A DNA stretch of 56,000 nucleotides, from NCBI GenBank assembly GCA_902606445.1, contig CACLGJ010000001.1, positions 1 through 56,000 on the forward strand. Reading direction: 5' to 3'. Positions within the stretch are counted from its first letter, which is position 1; each line of letters starts with the position of its first letter. A program made the position numbers and the translations under genes. The DNA is from an uncultured Pelagibacteraceae bacterium (lineage in GTDB: Bacteria > Pseudomonadota > Alphaproteobacteria > Pelagibacterales > Pelagibacteraceae). The notes beneath the pieces were generated by a model. The model was not told where the DNA came from, did not search any database, and worked only from the letters and a program-made list of their open reading frames with translations. Below, piece after piece: positions 33,091-41,389 of this stretch.

Positions 33091-34033
33091 ATTTTGCTTT
33101 TTGGATAACAGATTGGTTTGCTTTTGGATATTGTTTTTCAACACCATTAATCATTTTACATCCCTGATCTTTTTCTCCAATTTGTACCATTGACACTCCT
33201 AACTTTAATAAATTTACTGGAGCTTTTTCACCTTTCGGGTATTTTTGGTATCCTTCTAAATAAGCAGCAGCTGCATCTGTATATAATTGTCTGATTCTAA
33301 AAGTTTCTGCGTACCAATATTGAGCATTACCAGCTAATTGATGCTCAGGATTAGATAGAACAAACTCTCTAAATGCTCTTTCTGCTGTTGGGTAGTCTCC
33401 TACTTTTAAAAAACTAGTTGCAAACTCATATTGTTTATCAGGATTTTCATCAGGTAAAATTTTTTCTTCAGCTTGAAAAGTTTCAGTCACGATTGAAGCT
33501 GTTGTCTCAACAGATTCTATTTTTTGAGTTGCATCATTTGTTTCTGTATCCTTATAAGAAATAGATCCTAAATCTTGAGGAGTAGAAGATCCGGGCAACG
33601 CATTTTCTTGTTTTGGTTTCTTTGTGATTTTTTTGATACCCTCATTTGACTCAATAGCTATTTCAATGTCCTGAAATCTAATTTGATTATCAGCTTGAAC
33701 TTTTGAAAGCCTATTAGATAATTTATCTAGTTTAAAATTTATTTCCTCAAATTTATTTGTGAGCATTTGGAATTGACTTTCTATCTCTGATAATTTTAAT
33801 AAATGTCTTGTTAAAACATCCTCAGAACTTTCATCCAAACTTGTTGAGATAAGTTTATCACTATTCATCTCAACTGCACCTGAGTAAACAGCCTTTTCAA
33901 GAGTCTTTATATCTTTTTGTATCAACTCAAGTGTTTCATAAATATTATGATTATCAGCTAATGAAATATTATTTCCAAATAAATTTAATAAAATTAATAA
34001 TTTTATTAATAAAAAATTTTTAAGTCTCATCAA
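33053..34033 (-). CDS. cpoB: Tol-Pal system accessory protein CpoB (YbgF)
   Basis: Periplasmic protein that links Tol-Pal to outer-membrane constriction and peptidoglycan synthesis during division. The 326-aa protein has a signal peptide (about 1-26), a long Glu/Leu-rich coiled coil (about 30-135), a polar linker, and C-terminal TPR repeats including KQYEFATSFLKVGDYPTAER, LAGNAQYWYAETFRIRQLY and KAPVNLLKLGVSMVQIGEKD. It lies just after pal but behind a strong terminator hairpin, so it needs its own promoter or read-through. Its 3' end overlaps tilS. Confidence 0.93.
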   Translation of the reverse strand: MMRLKNFLLIKLLILLNLFGNNISLADNHNIYETLELIQKDIKTLEKAVYSGAVEMNSDKLISTSLDESSEDVLTRHLLKLSEIESQFQMLTNKFEEINFKLDKLSNRLSKVQADNQIRFQDIEIAIESNEGIKKITKKPKQENALPGSSTPQDLGSISYKDTETNDATQKIESVETTASIVTETFQAEEKILPDENPDKQYEFATSFLKVGDYPTAERAFREFVLSNPEHQLAGNAQYWYAETFRIRQLYTDAAAAYLEGYQKYPKGEKAPVNLLKLGVSMVQIGEKDQGCKMINGVEKQYPKANQSVIQKAKYESQKFECNQNS

Positions 34034-34058
34034 TACCAGTTATGTTTATAAAAATGGC

Positions 34059-34097
34059 AAAAAAAAGACCCCTTGAATTTTAGAAAACAAGGGGTCT
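34059..34097 (-). terminator. Rho-independent terminator after pal
   Basis: On the minus strand the 10-bp stem AGACCCCTTG/CAAGGGGTCT (34097-34088 with 34075-34066) encloses a 12-base loop and is followed by a run of T's to 34059. Four consecutive G-C pairs stand out in this AT-rich DNA. It lies 18 bases after the pal stop and before the cpoB ATG at 34033, so it ends or attenuates the tol-pal transcript. Confidence 0.9.
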
Positions 34098-34114
34098 AAA
34101 TTTAGAAATACTTA

Positions 34115-34594
34115 TTAATTTGCTTTAACTGTAACTGATCTTCTGTTTTTTGACCATGCTAATGGGTTAGAGCCTGAGTCTACTGGTCTCTCCTTACCAT
34201 AACTTAAAACTGATATTCTGTCTGAAGAAATACCATAAGTCATTAAATAATCCTTAGCAGCATTAGCTCTTCTTTCACCTAATGCTAAGTTATATTCTCT
34301 CGTACCTCTTTCGTCTGCGTGACCTTCAAGCACAATTGTTACATCTGAATTTTTTCTTAACCATCCAGCTTGCTTTCTTAATGTTTCCCTAGAAGCAGTA
34401 GTTAAAACTGACTCATTAGTTGCAAAGAAAACTCTGTCTGGAACGCCTGAGGCTAAATACTCTACCGTGTCTGTACCTGTGTATACATCACCCTGCATCT
34501 GACCTGTTGAAACTTTTTTTGTTGCACACGCGCTTAACGCAAAGCATGCCAAAACAATTAAAAGTGTATTTTTTAGAATTTTGTTTAATTTCAT
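34115..34594 (-). CDS. pal: Peptidoglycan-associated lipoprotein
   Basis: Outer-membrane lipoprotein that binds peptidoglycan and TolB/TolA. The 159-aa protein has a lipoprotein signal with lipobox LSAC (Cys23) and an OmpA-like domain carrying IVLEGHADERGTREYNLALG and ERRANAAKDYL, the diaminopimelate-binding site. A good Shine-Dalgarno AAGGAG lies eight bases before the ATG. The 85-base gap after tolB holds TTGAAA with a downstream AATATT, a weak promoter candidate. A terminator follows the gene. Confidence 0.96.
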   Translation of the reverse strand: MKLNKILKNTLLIVLACFALSACATKKVSTGQMQGDVYTGTDTVEYLASGVPDRVFFATNESVLTTASRETLRKQAGWLRKNSDVTIVLEGHADERGTREYNLALGERRANAAKDYLMTYGISSDRISVLSYGKERPVDSGSNPLAWSKNRRSVTVKAN

Positions 34595-34679
34595 TATTGC
34601 TCCTTAATCAATATTTCTAATTCTTAATATTTTCACACCTAAGTAGAGGTTTCAAGTTAAAAAATCAAGTATTTTAGAG

Positions 34680-36032
34680 CTAATTACTCAATAATGATGA
34701 CCACGATGGGTCTGACCCATCTGTTGGTGTTTTTACCATTCTTTCATTGTATCCTGTGAGATCAATAGACCATAATTTTGCTGAAAAACCTTCTCCTTTA
34801 TCATCTGTTTTAGTTTCTCTGTAGAAAATTAACACTCTTCCGTTCGGGGACCACGAAGGAGCCTCTTGGTAGAAATTTTCAGTCAATAACCTTTCGCCAC
34901 TTCCATCTGTTCTCATTACGCCAATATAAAATTTACCTTTGTGAAGCTTTGTAAAAGCTATTAAATCACCTCTAGGTGACCAAACCGGAGTTCCATAAAT
35001 TCCATTACCAAATGAAATTCTCTTGACATTACTACCATCACTTTTCATAACGTATATTTGCTGGTAACCACTTCTATCTGAATTAAAACAAATAAATTTC
35101 CCATTAGGAGAATATGATGGTGATGTGTCTATTGATGGATGATTAGTAATTTTTTCCACAATTCTATTTTCTAGGTCCATTGTATAAATATCAGAGTTTC
35201 CATCCTTAGCAAAACTCATAATTATTTTTTTTCCGTCTGGAGAAAAACGCGGTGCAAAAGTCATTCCTGGAAAGTCACCAACTACTTCTTGCATACCTGT
35301 TTCAATATCTAACAGATAAACTCGAGGTAAATTTCTAAAATAAGAAAGATAAGTTACCATTTGACTTGTGGGATTGAATCTTGGTGTCAAAACTAACTCA
35401 TTCCCTAAAGTTAAAAATTTATTATTAGCACCATCTTGATCCATTATGGCAAGCTTTTTTACCCTTTTTGTTTTAGGCCCTTCCTCAGCGACATAAATAA
35501 TTCTTGTATCAAAATAACCTTTTTCACCAGTTAGTCTTTCATAAACTTTATCTGAAATTATATGGCCGACTCTTCTCCAGTTTGTTGGTACTGTTGTAAA
35601 AGCAAGAGCCATCATTTCTTTTCCAGCTAAAACATCCCATAATCTAAATTCAACTCTTAAGTTGTCATCAACATTGGTAACTTTACCAGTTATTAATGCT
35701 TGAGCTTTAATTAAATTCCAATCTTCAAATCTAGGTTTCAGATTTGCAATATCTGGGGCTTGAAGAAAAGCATCTTTACTTAATGGATTAAATAGTCCCG
35801 AAGTTTTCAAATTATTTTCAACAATTCGAGATATTTCTTCACCAATATCTTTATTTTTAACTAGTCCCTCAAAACTTTTTTTAGATTTTTCATCTATTGA
35901 TAAAGGTGAAACTGCTACCGGAAGTGGATTTAAATTACCTCTTGTAATATCAACTTCAATTAAGCTGAATGATTTTATTGGAATAAATAAAATTATTAGC
36001 GATGATAATAAAAAAAACTTAATATTTTTCAT
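34680..36032 (-). CDS. tolB: Tol-Pal translocation protein TolB
   Basis: Periplasmic beta-propeller protein that bridges Pal and the TolA complex. The 450-aa protein has a signal peptide (about 1-23), an N-terminal alpha/beta domain (about 25-165) with [11 protein letters not shown], and WD40-like PD40 repeats recognisable by [74 protein letters not shown] and [14 protein letters not shown]. It begins two bases after tolA. Confidence 0.97.
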   Translation of the reverse strand: MKNIKFFLLSSLIILFIPIKSFSLIEVDITRGNLNPLPVAVSPLSIDEKSKKSFEGLVKNKDIGEEISRIVENNLKTSGLFNPLSKDAFLQAPDIANLKPRFEDWNLIKAQALITGKVTNVDDNLRVEFRLWDVLAGKEMMALAFTTVPTNWRRVGHIISDKVYERLTGEKGYFDTRIIYVAEEGPKTKRVKKLAIMDQDGANNKFLTLGNELVLTPRFNPTSQMVTYLSYFRNLPRVYLLDIETGMQEVVGDFPGMTFAPRFSPDGKKIIMSFAKDGNSDIYTMDLENRIVEKITNHPSIDTSPSYSPNGKFICFNSDRSGYQQIYVMKSDGSNVKRISFGNGIYGTPVWSPRGDLIAFTKLHKGKFYIGVMRTDGSGERLLTENFYQEAPSWSPNGRVLIFYRETKTDDKGEGFSAKLWSIDLTGYNERMVKTPTDGSDPSWSSLLSN

Positions 36033-36034
36033 AG

Positions 36035-36844
36035 TTAACCTTCCAGCATTTCTCTTGCATCAAAATTTAATTGTAACTCTTTCCATCTCTCATATCCAGT
36101 AGTTGGTACTCTTAAAGGTTGACATAATTTAACAGCTCTAAGTGCACTTTCAGCTAAAACTTTATAAAATCCCTGCCCTGGTCTATTCATTCTTGCATGA
36201 TCTAGAATCTCAGACTTGCTTACAGAGCCATCAGGCTTTAACTCAAGTTTTATTCTAACTAATAAATTTTCATTGTATGGTAAACCAAGTGGGATGCTCC
36301 AACAACCAAAAATCTGAGCTTTTAGTGCATCTTCTTCACTTAAAGTTAAACCTGAGTTTTCAAAACTCTTAGACTGGTCTTGAGTGACTTGATCAGTTTT
36401 ATTTACCTTTAATGCAACTTCTTCTTTAGATTTATCTATAAGTGCTGCAATATTATTTGGATCAAATAACTCTTCTTTTTCAAACTCTGAAACTTGTTTC
36501 ACCTCATTATCAATTTTTTCAGGATTTTGGGTATCATCTTTAACTTTTTCAATTTTTTTAATATTATCCTCTGGCATAGGTACAGAATCTGGTTTTTTCT
36601 TTTTTACTTTTTTTGGAGGTGCTTGTTCAGAAACTAATTTTTTTTCTTTTTTCTTTACTTTTTCAATTATTTTTTTAGCTTTAGGAGCAAATGGAATATT
36701 TGTTTTTTCTGTAATTTGGATTAGCTCTACAGATACAATAGGTGGAAGATCTATCGCTTTTTTCGATAAAAATGGAAGACTCATAGCAGTTAAAATAATT
36801 ACAAATAAATGAATTACAGAAGATAATATGATGCTTCTATTCAC
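36035..36844 (-). CDS. tolA: Tol-Pal energy-transducing protein TolA
   Basis: Spans the periplasm and passes proton-motive force from TolQR to TolB/Pal. The 269-aa protein has an N-terminal membrane helix (about 5-25), a Lys/Glu/Pro-rich middle (about 45-165), and a C-terminal domain with [23 protein letters not shown] in parts and the conserved Cys pair around FGCW and KLCQPL. It is shorter than enterobacterial TolA because the helical stalk is reduced, as in other alphaproteobacteria. Order tolQ-tolR-tolA-tolB is intact. Confidence 0.92.
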   Translation of the reverse strand: MNRSIILSSVIHLFVIILTAMSLPFLSKKAIDLPPIVSVELIQITEKTNIPFAPKAKKIIEKVKKKEKKLVSEQAPPKKVKKKKPDSVPMPEDNIKKIEKVKDDTQNPEKIDNEVKQVSEFEKEELFDPNNIAALIDKSKEEVALKVNKTDQVTQDQSKSFENSGLTLSEEDALKAQIFGCWSIPLGLPYNENLLVRIKLELKPDGSVSKSEILDHARMNRPGQGFYKVLAESALRAVKLCQPLRVPTTGYERWKELQLNFDAREMLEG

Positions 36845-36851
36845 TTTTTAA

Positions 36852-37268
36852 TTACCTTTCTTTATATGGCTCTGATATCAATGCAACTTTTGTAAATCCT
36901 GATCCTGATAGAAGTCCCATAATTTCTAAGACTCTCCCATAATTAATAGTTTTATCTCCTCTTACATAAATACGAGTATCTGTTCTGTTTTTAGATACAG
37001 CTAAAACTTTAGCAATGATCTTATCATACTCAACTTTTGACTCTTGAATAAAAATCTCACCTTTTGAATTTATAGACAAAGTTAATGGCTCTTGTTCCTC
37101 TGGTAATGAGTCTGCTGAACTTTCTGGCAAATCGACTTGAACACCAACAGTTAATAATGGTGCAGTCACCATAAAGATAATTAATAACACTAACATTACA
37201 TCCACAAAAGGAGTTACATTAATTTCACTCATTGGTTCTTTTGATGAACGATTAAATTTGAATGCCAT
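36852..37268 (-). CDS. tolR: Tol-Pal proton-channel protein TolR
   Basis: ExbD-family protein that works with TolQ as a proton-driven motor. The 138-aa protein has one membrane helix with the conserved Asp in NVTPFVDVMLVLLIIFMV and a periplasmic domain with VDLPESSADSLPEEQEPL and RGDKTINYGRVLEIMGLL. It is seven bases from both tolQ and tolA. Confidence 0.97.
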   Translation of the reverse strand: MAFKFNRSSKEPMSEINVTPFVDVMLVLLIIFMVTAPLLTVGVQVDLPESSADSLPEEQEPLTLSINSKGEIFIQESKVEYDKIIAKVLAVSKNRTDTRIYVRGDKTINYGRVLEIMGLLSGSGFTKVALISEPYKER

Positions 37269-37275
37269 TTCTTAA

Positions 37276-37950
37276 TTAAATAATTGATAGAAATCTTTTT
37301 GAAAAACTTTCTAATTTTTGAGAATATTTTCTGCTATCATTATTAAATCTATTATAAGCGATAACAGCAGGAATCGCTGCTAACAAACCAAGGGCTGTTG
37401 CAAATAAAGCTTCTGCAATACCTGGTGCAACAATTGCTAAACTAGTGTTCCTTGAAATAGCTATTGACTGAAAAGAATTCATTATTCCCCAAACAGTTCC
37501 GAATAAACCTATAAATGGAGCGGTCGAACCAACAGTTGCCAAAAATATAAAACCTTTCTCGATTTTTGAGATTTGTTTTTCAATTCCTACTTCTAATATT
37601 CCACCCATTTTTTCTGATAAATTACTTTTGGACTTTGATTTTAACAAACCTTGCATTGACTCTTTAAATAAATTTGCCATAGGATCTTCCGGGTTCGATG
37701 GTAGACTATTATAAAATGTTTCTGCTGATTTTGATCTCCAAAATTTTTCTTCAAATTCTTCAGAGGAAATATTTATTTTTTTGAATAATTTTACTTTATC
37801 TATAATGATTGCCCAAGAGTAAATTGAACAGGCTATCAATAATAAAATTACCGTTTTCACTATTATGTCTGCTCTAATAAATAAATTAATAAGTGAAAAA
37901 TCTGCACTAGACGCTAAACCTACTGCTTGTGATGATATATCTGCTTCCAT
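37276..37950 (-). CDS. tolQ: Tol-Pal proton-channel protein TolQ
   Basis: ExbB-family inner-membrane protein with three helices (about 25-47, 133-153 and 172-192). The 224-aa protein contains the pore-lining segments FIFLATVGSTAPFIGLFGTV, WGIMNSFQSIA and APGIAEALFATALGLLAAIP. It is first of tolQRAB. In many alphaproteobacteria ybgC and often ruvAB precede it; here ruvC is the next gene, 54 bases upstream, with no other gene between. Confidence 0.97.
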   Translation of the reverse strand: MEADISSQAVGLASSADFSLINLFIRADIIVKTVILLLIACSIYSWAIIIDKVKLFKKINISSEEFEEKFWRSKSAETFYNSLPSNPEDPMANLFKESMQGLLKSKSKSNLSEKMGGILEVGIEKQISKIEKGFIFLATVGSTAPFIGLFGTVWGIMNSFQSIAISRNTSLAIVAPGIAEALFATALGLLAAIPAVIAYNRFNNDSRKYSQKLESFSKRFLSII

Positions 37951-38004
37951 TTTTAACTTCTCACACTCAAATGTGTCATCAATTTGTTCTAAAAATCATC
38001 ATCA

Positions 38005-38496
38005 TTACTCTTGCCCAAATGTTTCATAATAATAACTGGCAATTAAAATTGCATCAGCTTTATTTGAATCTTTTTTTTTTGCTAAATTTGAGGAAAAATA
38101 AGGAAATATTTGAATTGCTTTAGTTCTGCTCGCATCTTTTTCTGAATTAATCAAATTAAAGTATTTTTTCCATTTAGCAGGTCTAACAAAATGTGTTGAT
38201 AACTGCATAGCTGAACACAACCCTTTCAATATTCCAAAAGATTGGCCAAAATTAAACATGCTAGTCACTCCTTGGCCTGGCATAGCCGATACCTGCTCTA
38301 TAATTACTTTAATATCTGTCTTTTCAATTTGTTTAATTCTTTTTGTAATTTCATTATAAATTTGAGATCCATTTACTTGCTTTTTATTTTTCTTTCCCTC
38401 CGTCATTATTGGCATTTCAATCACATCTAAAATTTTTCCATTTTCAAAAAAACATATCGATCCAGAGATTCCAGGGTCAATTCCAATTATAAGCAT
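38005..38496 (-). CDS. ruvC: Crossover junction endodeoxyribonuclease RuvC
   Basis: Dimeric nuclease that resolves Holliday junctions in recombination. The 163-aa protein has the catalytic Asp in IIGIDPGISGSICFFE (Asp7), a Glu in KVIIEQVSAMPGQGVTSMFN, and the C-terminal acidic residue in NKADAILIASYYYE. The ruvA and ruvB helicase genes are not next to it. It shares one base with the end of yebC. Confidence 0.95.
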   Translation of the reverse strand: MLIIGIDPGISGSICFFENGKILDVIEMPIMTEGKKNKKQVNGSQIYNEITKRIKQIEKTDIKVIIEQVSAMPGQGVTSMFNFGQSFGILKGLCSAMQLSTHFVRPAKWKKYFNLINSEKDASRTKAIQIFPYFSSNLAKKKDSNKADAILIASYYYETFGQE

Positions 38497-39221
38497 TAGT
38501 TAGTTCTAAGCTCTACGTTTGAAAAGATATTTTGAACATCGTCATCATCTTCCAATATTTCAAAAAATTCTATTAACTTTTCTTGATGTTCGTTAGAAAC
38601 ATTAATGCTATTAATTGGTATCCACTCTATTTCTGTTGATACAAAATTATCTATTTTTTTTTCCAAATTTTTTTTTACATTATAAATTTCATTTACTGAA
38701 CATTGTATTTCATAAATATTATCTTTTGACACACATTCATCTGCACCCGCCTCTATAGCAAGCTCTAGTATTTCCTCTTCAGAAATTTCATCTTTATTAA
38801 CTTTGATTACACCCATCTGGTTAAAATTATGTGATGCTGACCCTTGTGTACCTAAGCTTCCACCTGCTTTTTGAAATATTGTCCTAATATTAGAAGCAGT
38901 TCTGTTTTTATTGTCAGTCAAAGTTTCAACTATTATTGCTACCTTCTCTGGTCCAAATCCTTCATATCTCAAGTTTTCAAAGTTAGATCCTGTATTAACA
39001 GACGACTTGTCTATTGCTCTTTCAATATTATCTTTAGGCATATTGGCTGACCTTGCGGCTTGCATAGCAGATCTTAATCTTGGATTCATTGCTGGATCTT
39101 TATCACCTAATTTTGCTGCAACGGTAATTTCTTTTGAAAGCTTAGAAAATATTTTTGATCTTTGCTTGTCCGCTTTTCCTTTCTTATGCTTTATACCTGC
39201 CCAATGAGAGTGTCCTGCCAT
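38496..39221 (-). CDS. yebC: YebC/PmpR-family protein
   Basis: Widespread family described as transcription regulators and, more recently for some members, as translation factors for proline-rich stalls. The 241-aa protein opens with the family signature AGHSHWAGIKHKKGKADKQR and SKLSKEITVAAKLGDKDPAM, then RYEGFGPEKVAIIVETLTDN and GSLGTQGSASHNFNQMG. It lies directly before ruvC, the usual partner position. Function in this organism is not determined by sequence. Confidence 0.95.
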   Translation of the reverse strand: MAGHSHWAGIKHKKGKADKQRSKIFSKLSKEITVAAKLGDKDPAMNPRLRSAMQAARSANMPKDNIERAIDKSSVNTGSNFENLRYEGFGPEKVAIIVETLTDNKNRTASNIRTIFQKAGGSLGTQGSASHNFNQMGVIKVNKDEISEEEILELAIEAGADECVSKDNIYEIQCSVNEIYNVKKNLEKKIDNFVSTEIEWIPINSINVSNEHQEKLIEFFEILEDDDDVQNIFSNVELRTN

Positions 39222-39227
39222 GATATA

Positions 39228-40031
39228 TTATGTATTTTTTAATTGTCCACCAAAGATATAGCTTTCTACATTTTTTGAAAGACCAGTTTTTATATCACAT
39301 TCAACTATAACACCACTTAAAGTGGCCTCTCCTACAGCAGGAAAATGTTTAACAGAATTTTCATTTAGGAATCTTTTTATTGAGTTTTCTTTGTTCATTC
39401 CTATAACAGAGTCATAATCACCACACATACCTGCATCTGTTTGATAAGCGGTGCCATTCTTTAAAATACGAGCATCATTAGTTGGTATATGCGTATGTGT
39501 GCCAACAACTAGTGTGGCTTTTCCATCAAAAAAATGACCAATAGCATTTTTTTCACTTGTAATTTCTCCATGAAAATCGACAACCAGTAAATCATAGTCT
39601 TCTTTAAGATCATGATTTTTTAAAAATTTTTTTGCAGAATCAAATACATTCTCACATTTTTTCATAAAGACATTTCCCATTAAGTTTAAAACACCAACAT
39701 TTATATTTTTAGATGTTTTATAAACATCAAATCCTTTTCCAGGTGATGGCTCAAACAAATTATAAGGTCTCAATAGTCTATTCTCTCTATCAATATAATT
39801 CATTATTTCTTTTTGATCCCAAACATGATTACCACTTGTGATAACATTTACACCACAATTAAAAAAATCTTTACAATTTTTTTCGGTAAGACCTACTCCA
39901 GGTTCTGCAGAATTTTCACCATTTACTATTACAAAATCTATTCTTCTTTTATCTATTTCTGATTTTAGATGGTTCAAAATTTTTGAACTACCAGAAATTC
40001 CTACTACATCCCCTAAGAATAAAATTTTCAT
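39228..40031 (-). CDS. YmdB-type metallophosphoesterase
   Basis: Calcineurin-like phosphatase of the YmdB family; Bacillus YmdB hydrolyses 2',3'-cyclic nucleotides. The 267-aa protein carries metal-binding motifs FLGDVVGISG (Asp), NGENSAEPGVGLT, SGNHVWDQKEIM, VDFHGEITSEKNA and GTHTHIPTNDARIL in the family order. It overlaps the cyclo-ligase gene by four bases and ends six bases before yebC. The substrate here is not known. Confidence 0.92.
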   Translation of the reverse strand: MKILFLGDVVGISGSSKILNHLKSEIDKRRIDFVIVNGENSAEPGVGLTEKNCKDFFNCGVNVITSGNHVWDQKEIMNYIDRENRLLRPYNLFEPSPGKGFDVYKTSKNINVGVLNLMGNVFMKKCENVFDSAKKFLKNHDLKEDYDLLVVDFHGEITSEKNAIGHFFDGKATLVVGTHTHIPTNDARILKNGTAYQTDAGMCGDYDSVIGMNKENSIKRFLNENSVKHFPAVGEATLSGVIVECDIKTGLSKNVESYIFGGQLKNT

Positions 40032-40573
40032 TCAATAATTTTTTTTTCCGTAATAATACAATCAAGTTTCTTATCATATTTATTTATAGGAAGTTTTTTA
40101 ACTCTTTGAAAAGAAAAACCCACACCTATTTTAATAATTTTATGCATATCATCTACTTTTGACAAATACCTATCGTAGTAACCTCCTCCATAGCCCAATC
40201 TATTGAGTTGATCATCAAATCCTACTAATGGTATCAATAAAATATTTGGGTAAATTTTTCTATTTGATGTAGTTTCGGGTATACCATATTTGTTTATTTT
40301 AAGAGGCTCTTTTAATGACCACTTAAAAAAATTCATTTTATTATTATTTATTATTTTAGGTAATGAAATAATATAATTTTTTTTTTCAAAAATTTCTAAA
40401 ATATTTAAAATATCTAACTCATTATTAAATGGATAATATCCTCCAATAATTTTCTTATTTAAATTTTTTCTTTTTAAAAATTTTAAGAGTTTTTCTGAAC
40501 TAATCGACTTATTCTTTAAAAACTTTTTTTTTCTTAATAAAAGTATTTTTTTTCTGATTGATGATTTGTTCAC
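40028..40573 (-). CDS. 5-formyltetrahydrofolate cyclo-ligase
   Basis: Recycles 5-formyl-THF to 5,10-methenyl-THF using ATP. The 181-aa protein has an N-terminal basic region SIRKKILLLRKKKFLKNK, GGYYPFNNELDILNIL, and the family signature LVGFDDQLNRLGYGGGYYDRYL. It follows zapA by eight bases, the same zapA/fau adjacency seen in many proteobacteria. Those often carry 6S RNA between the two genes; there is no room for it here. Confidence 0.93.
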   Translation of the reverse strand: MNKSSIRKKILLLRKKKFLKNKSISSEKLLKFLKRKNLNKKIIGGYYPFNNELDILNILEIFEKKNYIISLPKIINNNKMNFFKWSLKEPLKINKYGIPETTSNRKIYPNILLIPLVGFDDQLNRLGYGGGYYDRYLSKVDDMHKIIKIGVGFSFQRVKKLPINKYDKKLDCIITEKKIIE

Positions 40574-40581
40574 TAGAATAT

Positions 40582-41025
40582 TTAAGATAATTTTTCTATA
40601 TTAGCTTTATCTAAAAAATTTGAAATTTCATTAGTAGTTTGATCAATTAATTTTTCATAATTTTTTTGATTATTTTCTATCTCAAATTTTAAGCTATCAC
40701 GTTTTTCATTTAATTGTTTAATTTCTTCCTCTTTTTTATCTTTGTAATCATAAACTAAATTTTTTAATTCTTTAAATTTATCTGAAAGTTTTTTGAGTTC
40801 ATCTTTTTTTTGTTCAACTTTTTTTTTGGTCTCATGATATTCATCTAATATTTTAACAGCTGAAATTAAAAGCAATTTATTTTCACCTAAATTTCCGAGA
40901 TTATTTTTTAATTCATTAAATTTTTGATTTAATTGTATTAAAAGTTCTTCTAAGTGCTCTTCTTGACCATCATCGCATGATAATAAAAATTCTTTTCCAT
41001 TGAATTTAATGCTTACATTTGCCAT
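40582..41025 (-). CDS. zapA: Cell division protein ZapA
   Basis: FtsZ-ring associated protein that bundles FtsZ filaments. The 147-aa protein starts ANVSIKFNGKEFLLSCDDGQ, the ZapA globular head (about 1-75), including LLLISAVKILDEYHETKKK, then a long Lys/Glu coiled coil to the end. Typical ZapA is around 105 aa, so the tail is extended. It overlaps the upstream coiled-coil gene by 13 bases. Recognition rests on the head region and the gene order DUF4164-zapA-cyclo-ligase. Confidence 0.88.
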   Translation of the reverse strand: MANVSIKFNGKEFLLSCDDGQEEHLEELLIQLNQKFNELKNNLGNLGENKLLLISAVKILDEYHETKKKVEQKKDELKKLSDKFKELKNLVYDYKDKKEEEIKQLNEKRDSLKFEIENNQKNYEKLIDQTTNEISNFLDKANIEKLS

Positions 41026-41336
41026 TTGTCTATTTCCTCTAGTAGATTATCTGTTTCTTGATTTAATTCATCAATTTTATCTGAAAACTCAATTTGTTTT
41101 ATTTTCTCCAGCTTCTCTTTATTTTTAATTTCATCTATTCTTTTTGACAAATGTTCGTAATCCTCTCTTAATAAATTATACTTTTTTTCAACCTCTATCT
41201 TTTCAATTTGTAATTGATTTTTTTTATTTTGTAATTCTTCAATGTTATTATCTAATTCGGGATTTTTAAAATTAAAATTTCTTAATTTTTCTAATGCAGA
41301 ATTTAATTTTTTTTCTTTTTCGTTGATAGAATTCAT
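41013..41336 (-). CDS. Coiled-coil protein, DUF4164-like
   Basis: A 107-aa protein that is almost entirely predicted coiled coil, with heptad-like Leu/Ile spacing and many Lys and Glu. It has no signal peptide or membrane helix. In alphaproteobacteria a DUF4164 coiled-coil gene commonly sits between tkt and zapA, and position and size fit, but the low-complexity sequence limits certainty. It overlaps zapA by 13 bases and faces tkt across 53 bases. A role in division with ZapA is inferred from context only. Confidence 0.7.
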   Translation of the reverse strand: MNSINEKEKKLNSALEKLRNFNFKNPELDNNIEELQNKKNQLQIEKIEVEKKYNLLREDYEHLSKRIDEIKNKEKLEKIKQIEFSDKIDELNQETDNLLEEIDKWQM

Positions 41337-41353
41337 ATATATATATTTATAAT
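41323..41353 (+). promoter_or_regulatory. Candidate tkt operon promoter
   Basis: TTGATA (41323-41328) and a consensus TATAAT (41348-41353) are 19 bases apart, slightly long. A transcript from about 41360 would include an AGGATAA Shine-Dalgarno at 41381-41387 before the TTG start of tkt. The -35 lies inside the divergent coiled-coil gene. Confidence 0.4.
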
Positions 41354-41389
41354 ATTAAATAGATTCTTCTAAGTCTACACAGGATAATT

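Noticed and set aside
40574..40581. 6S RNA expected between zapA and the cyclo-ligase gene
   Set aside because: Only eight bases separate the two genes, so no RNA gene fits.
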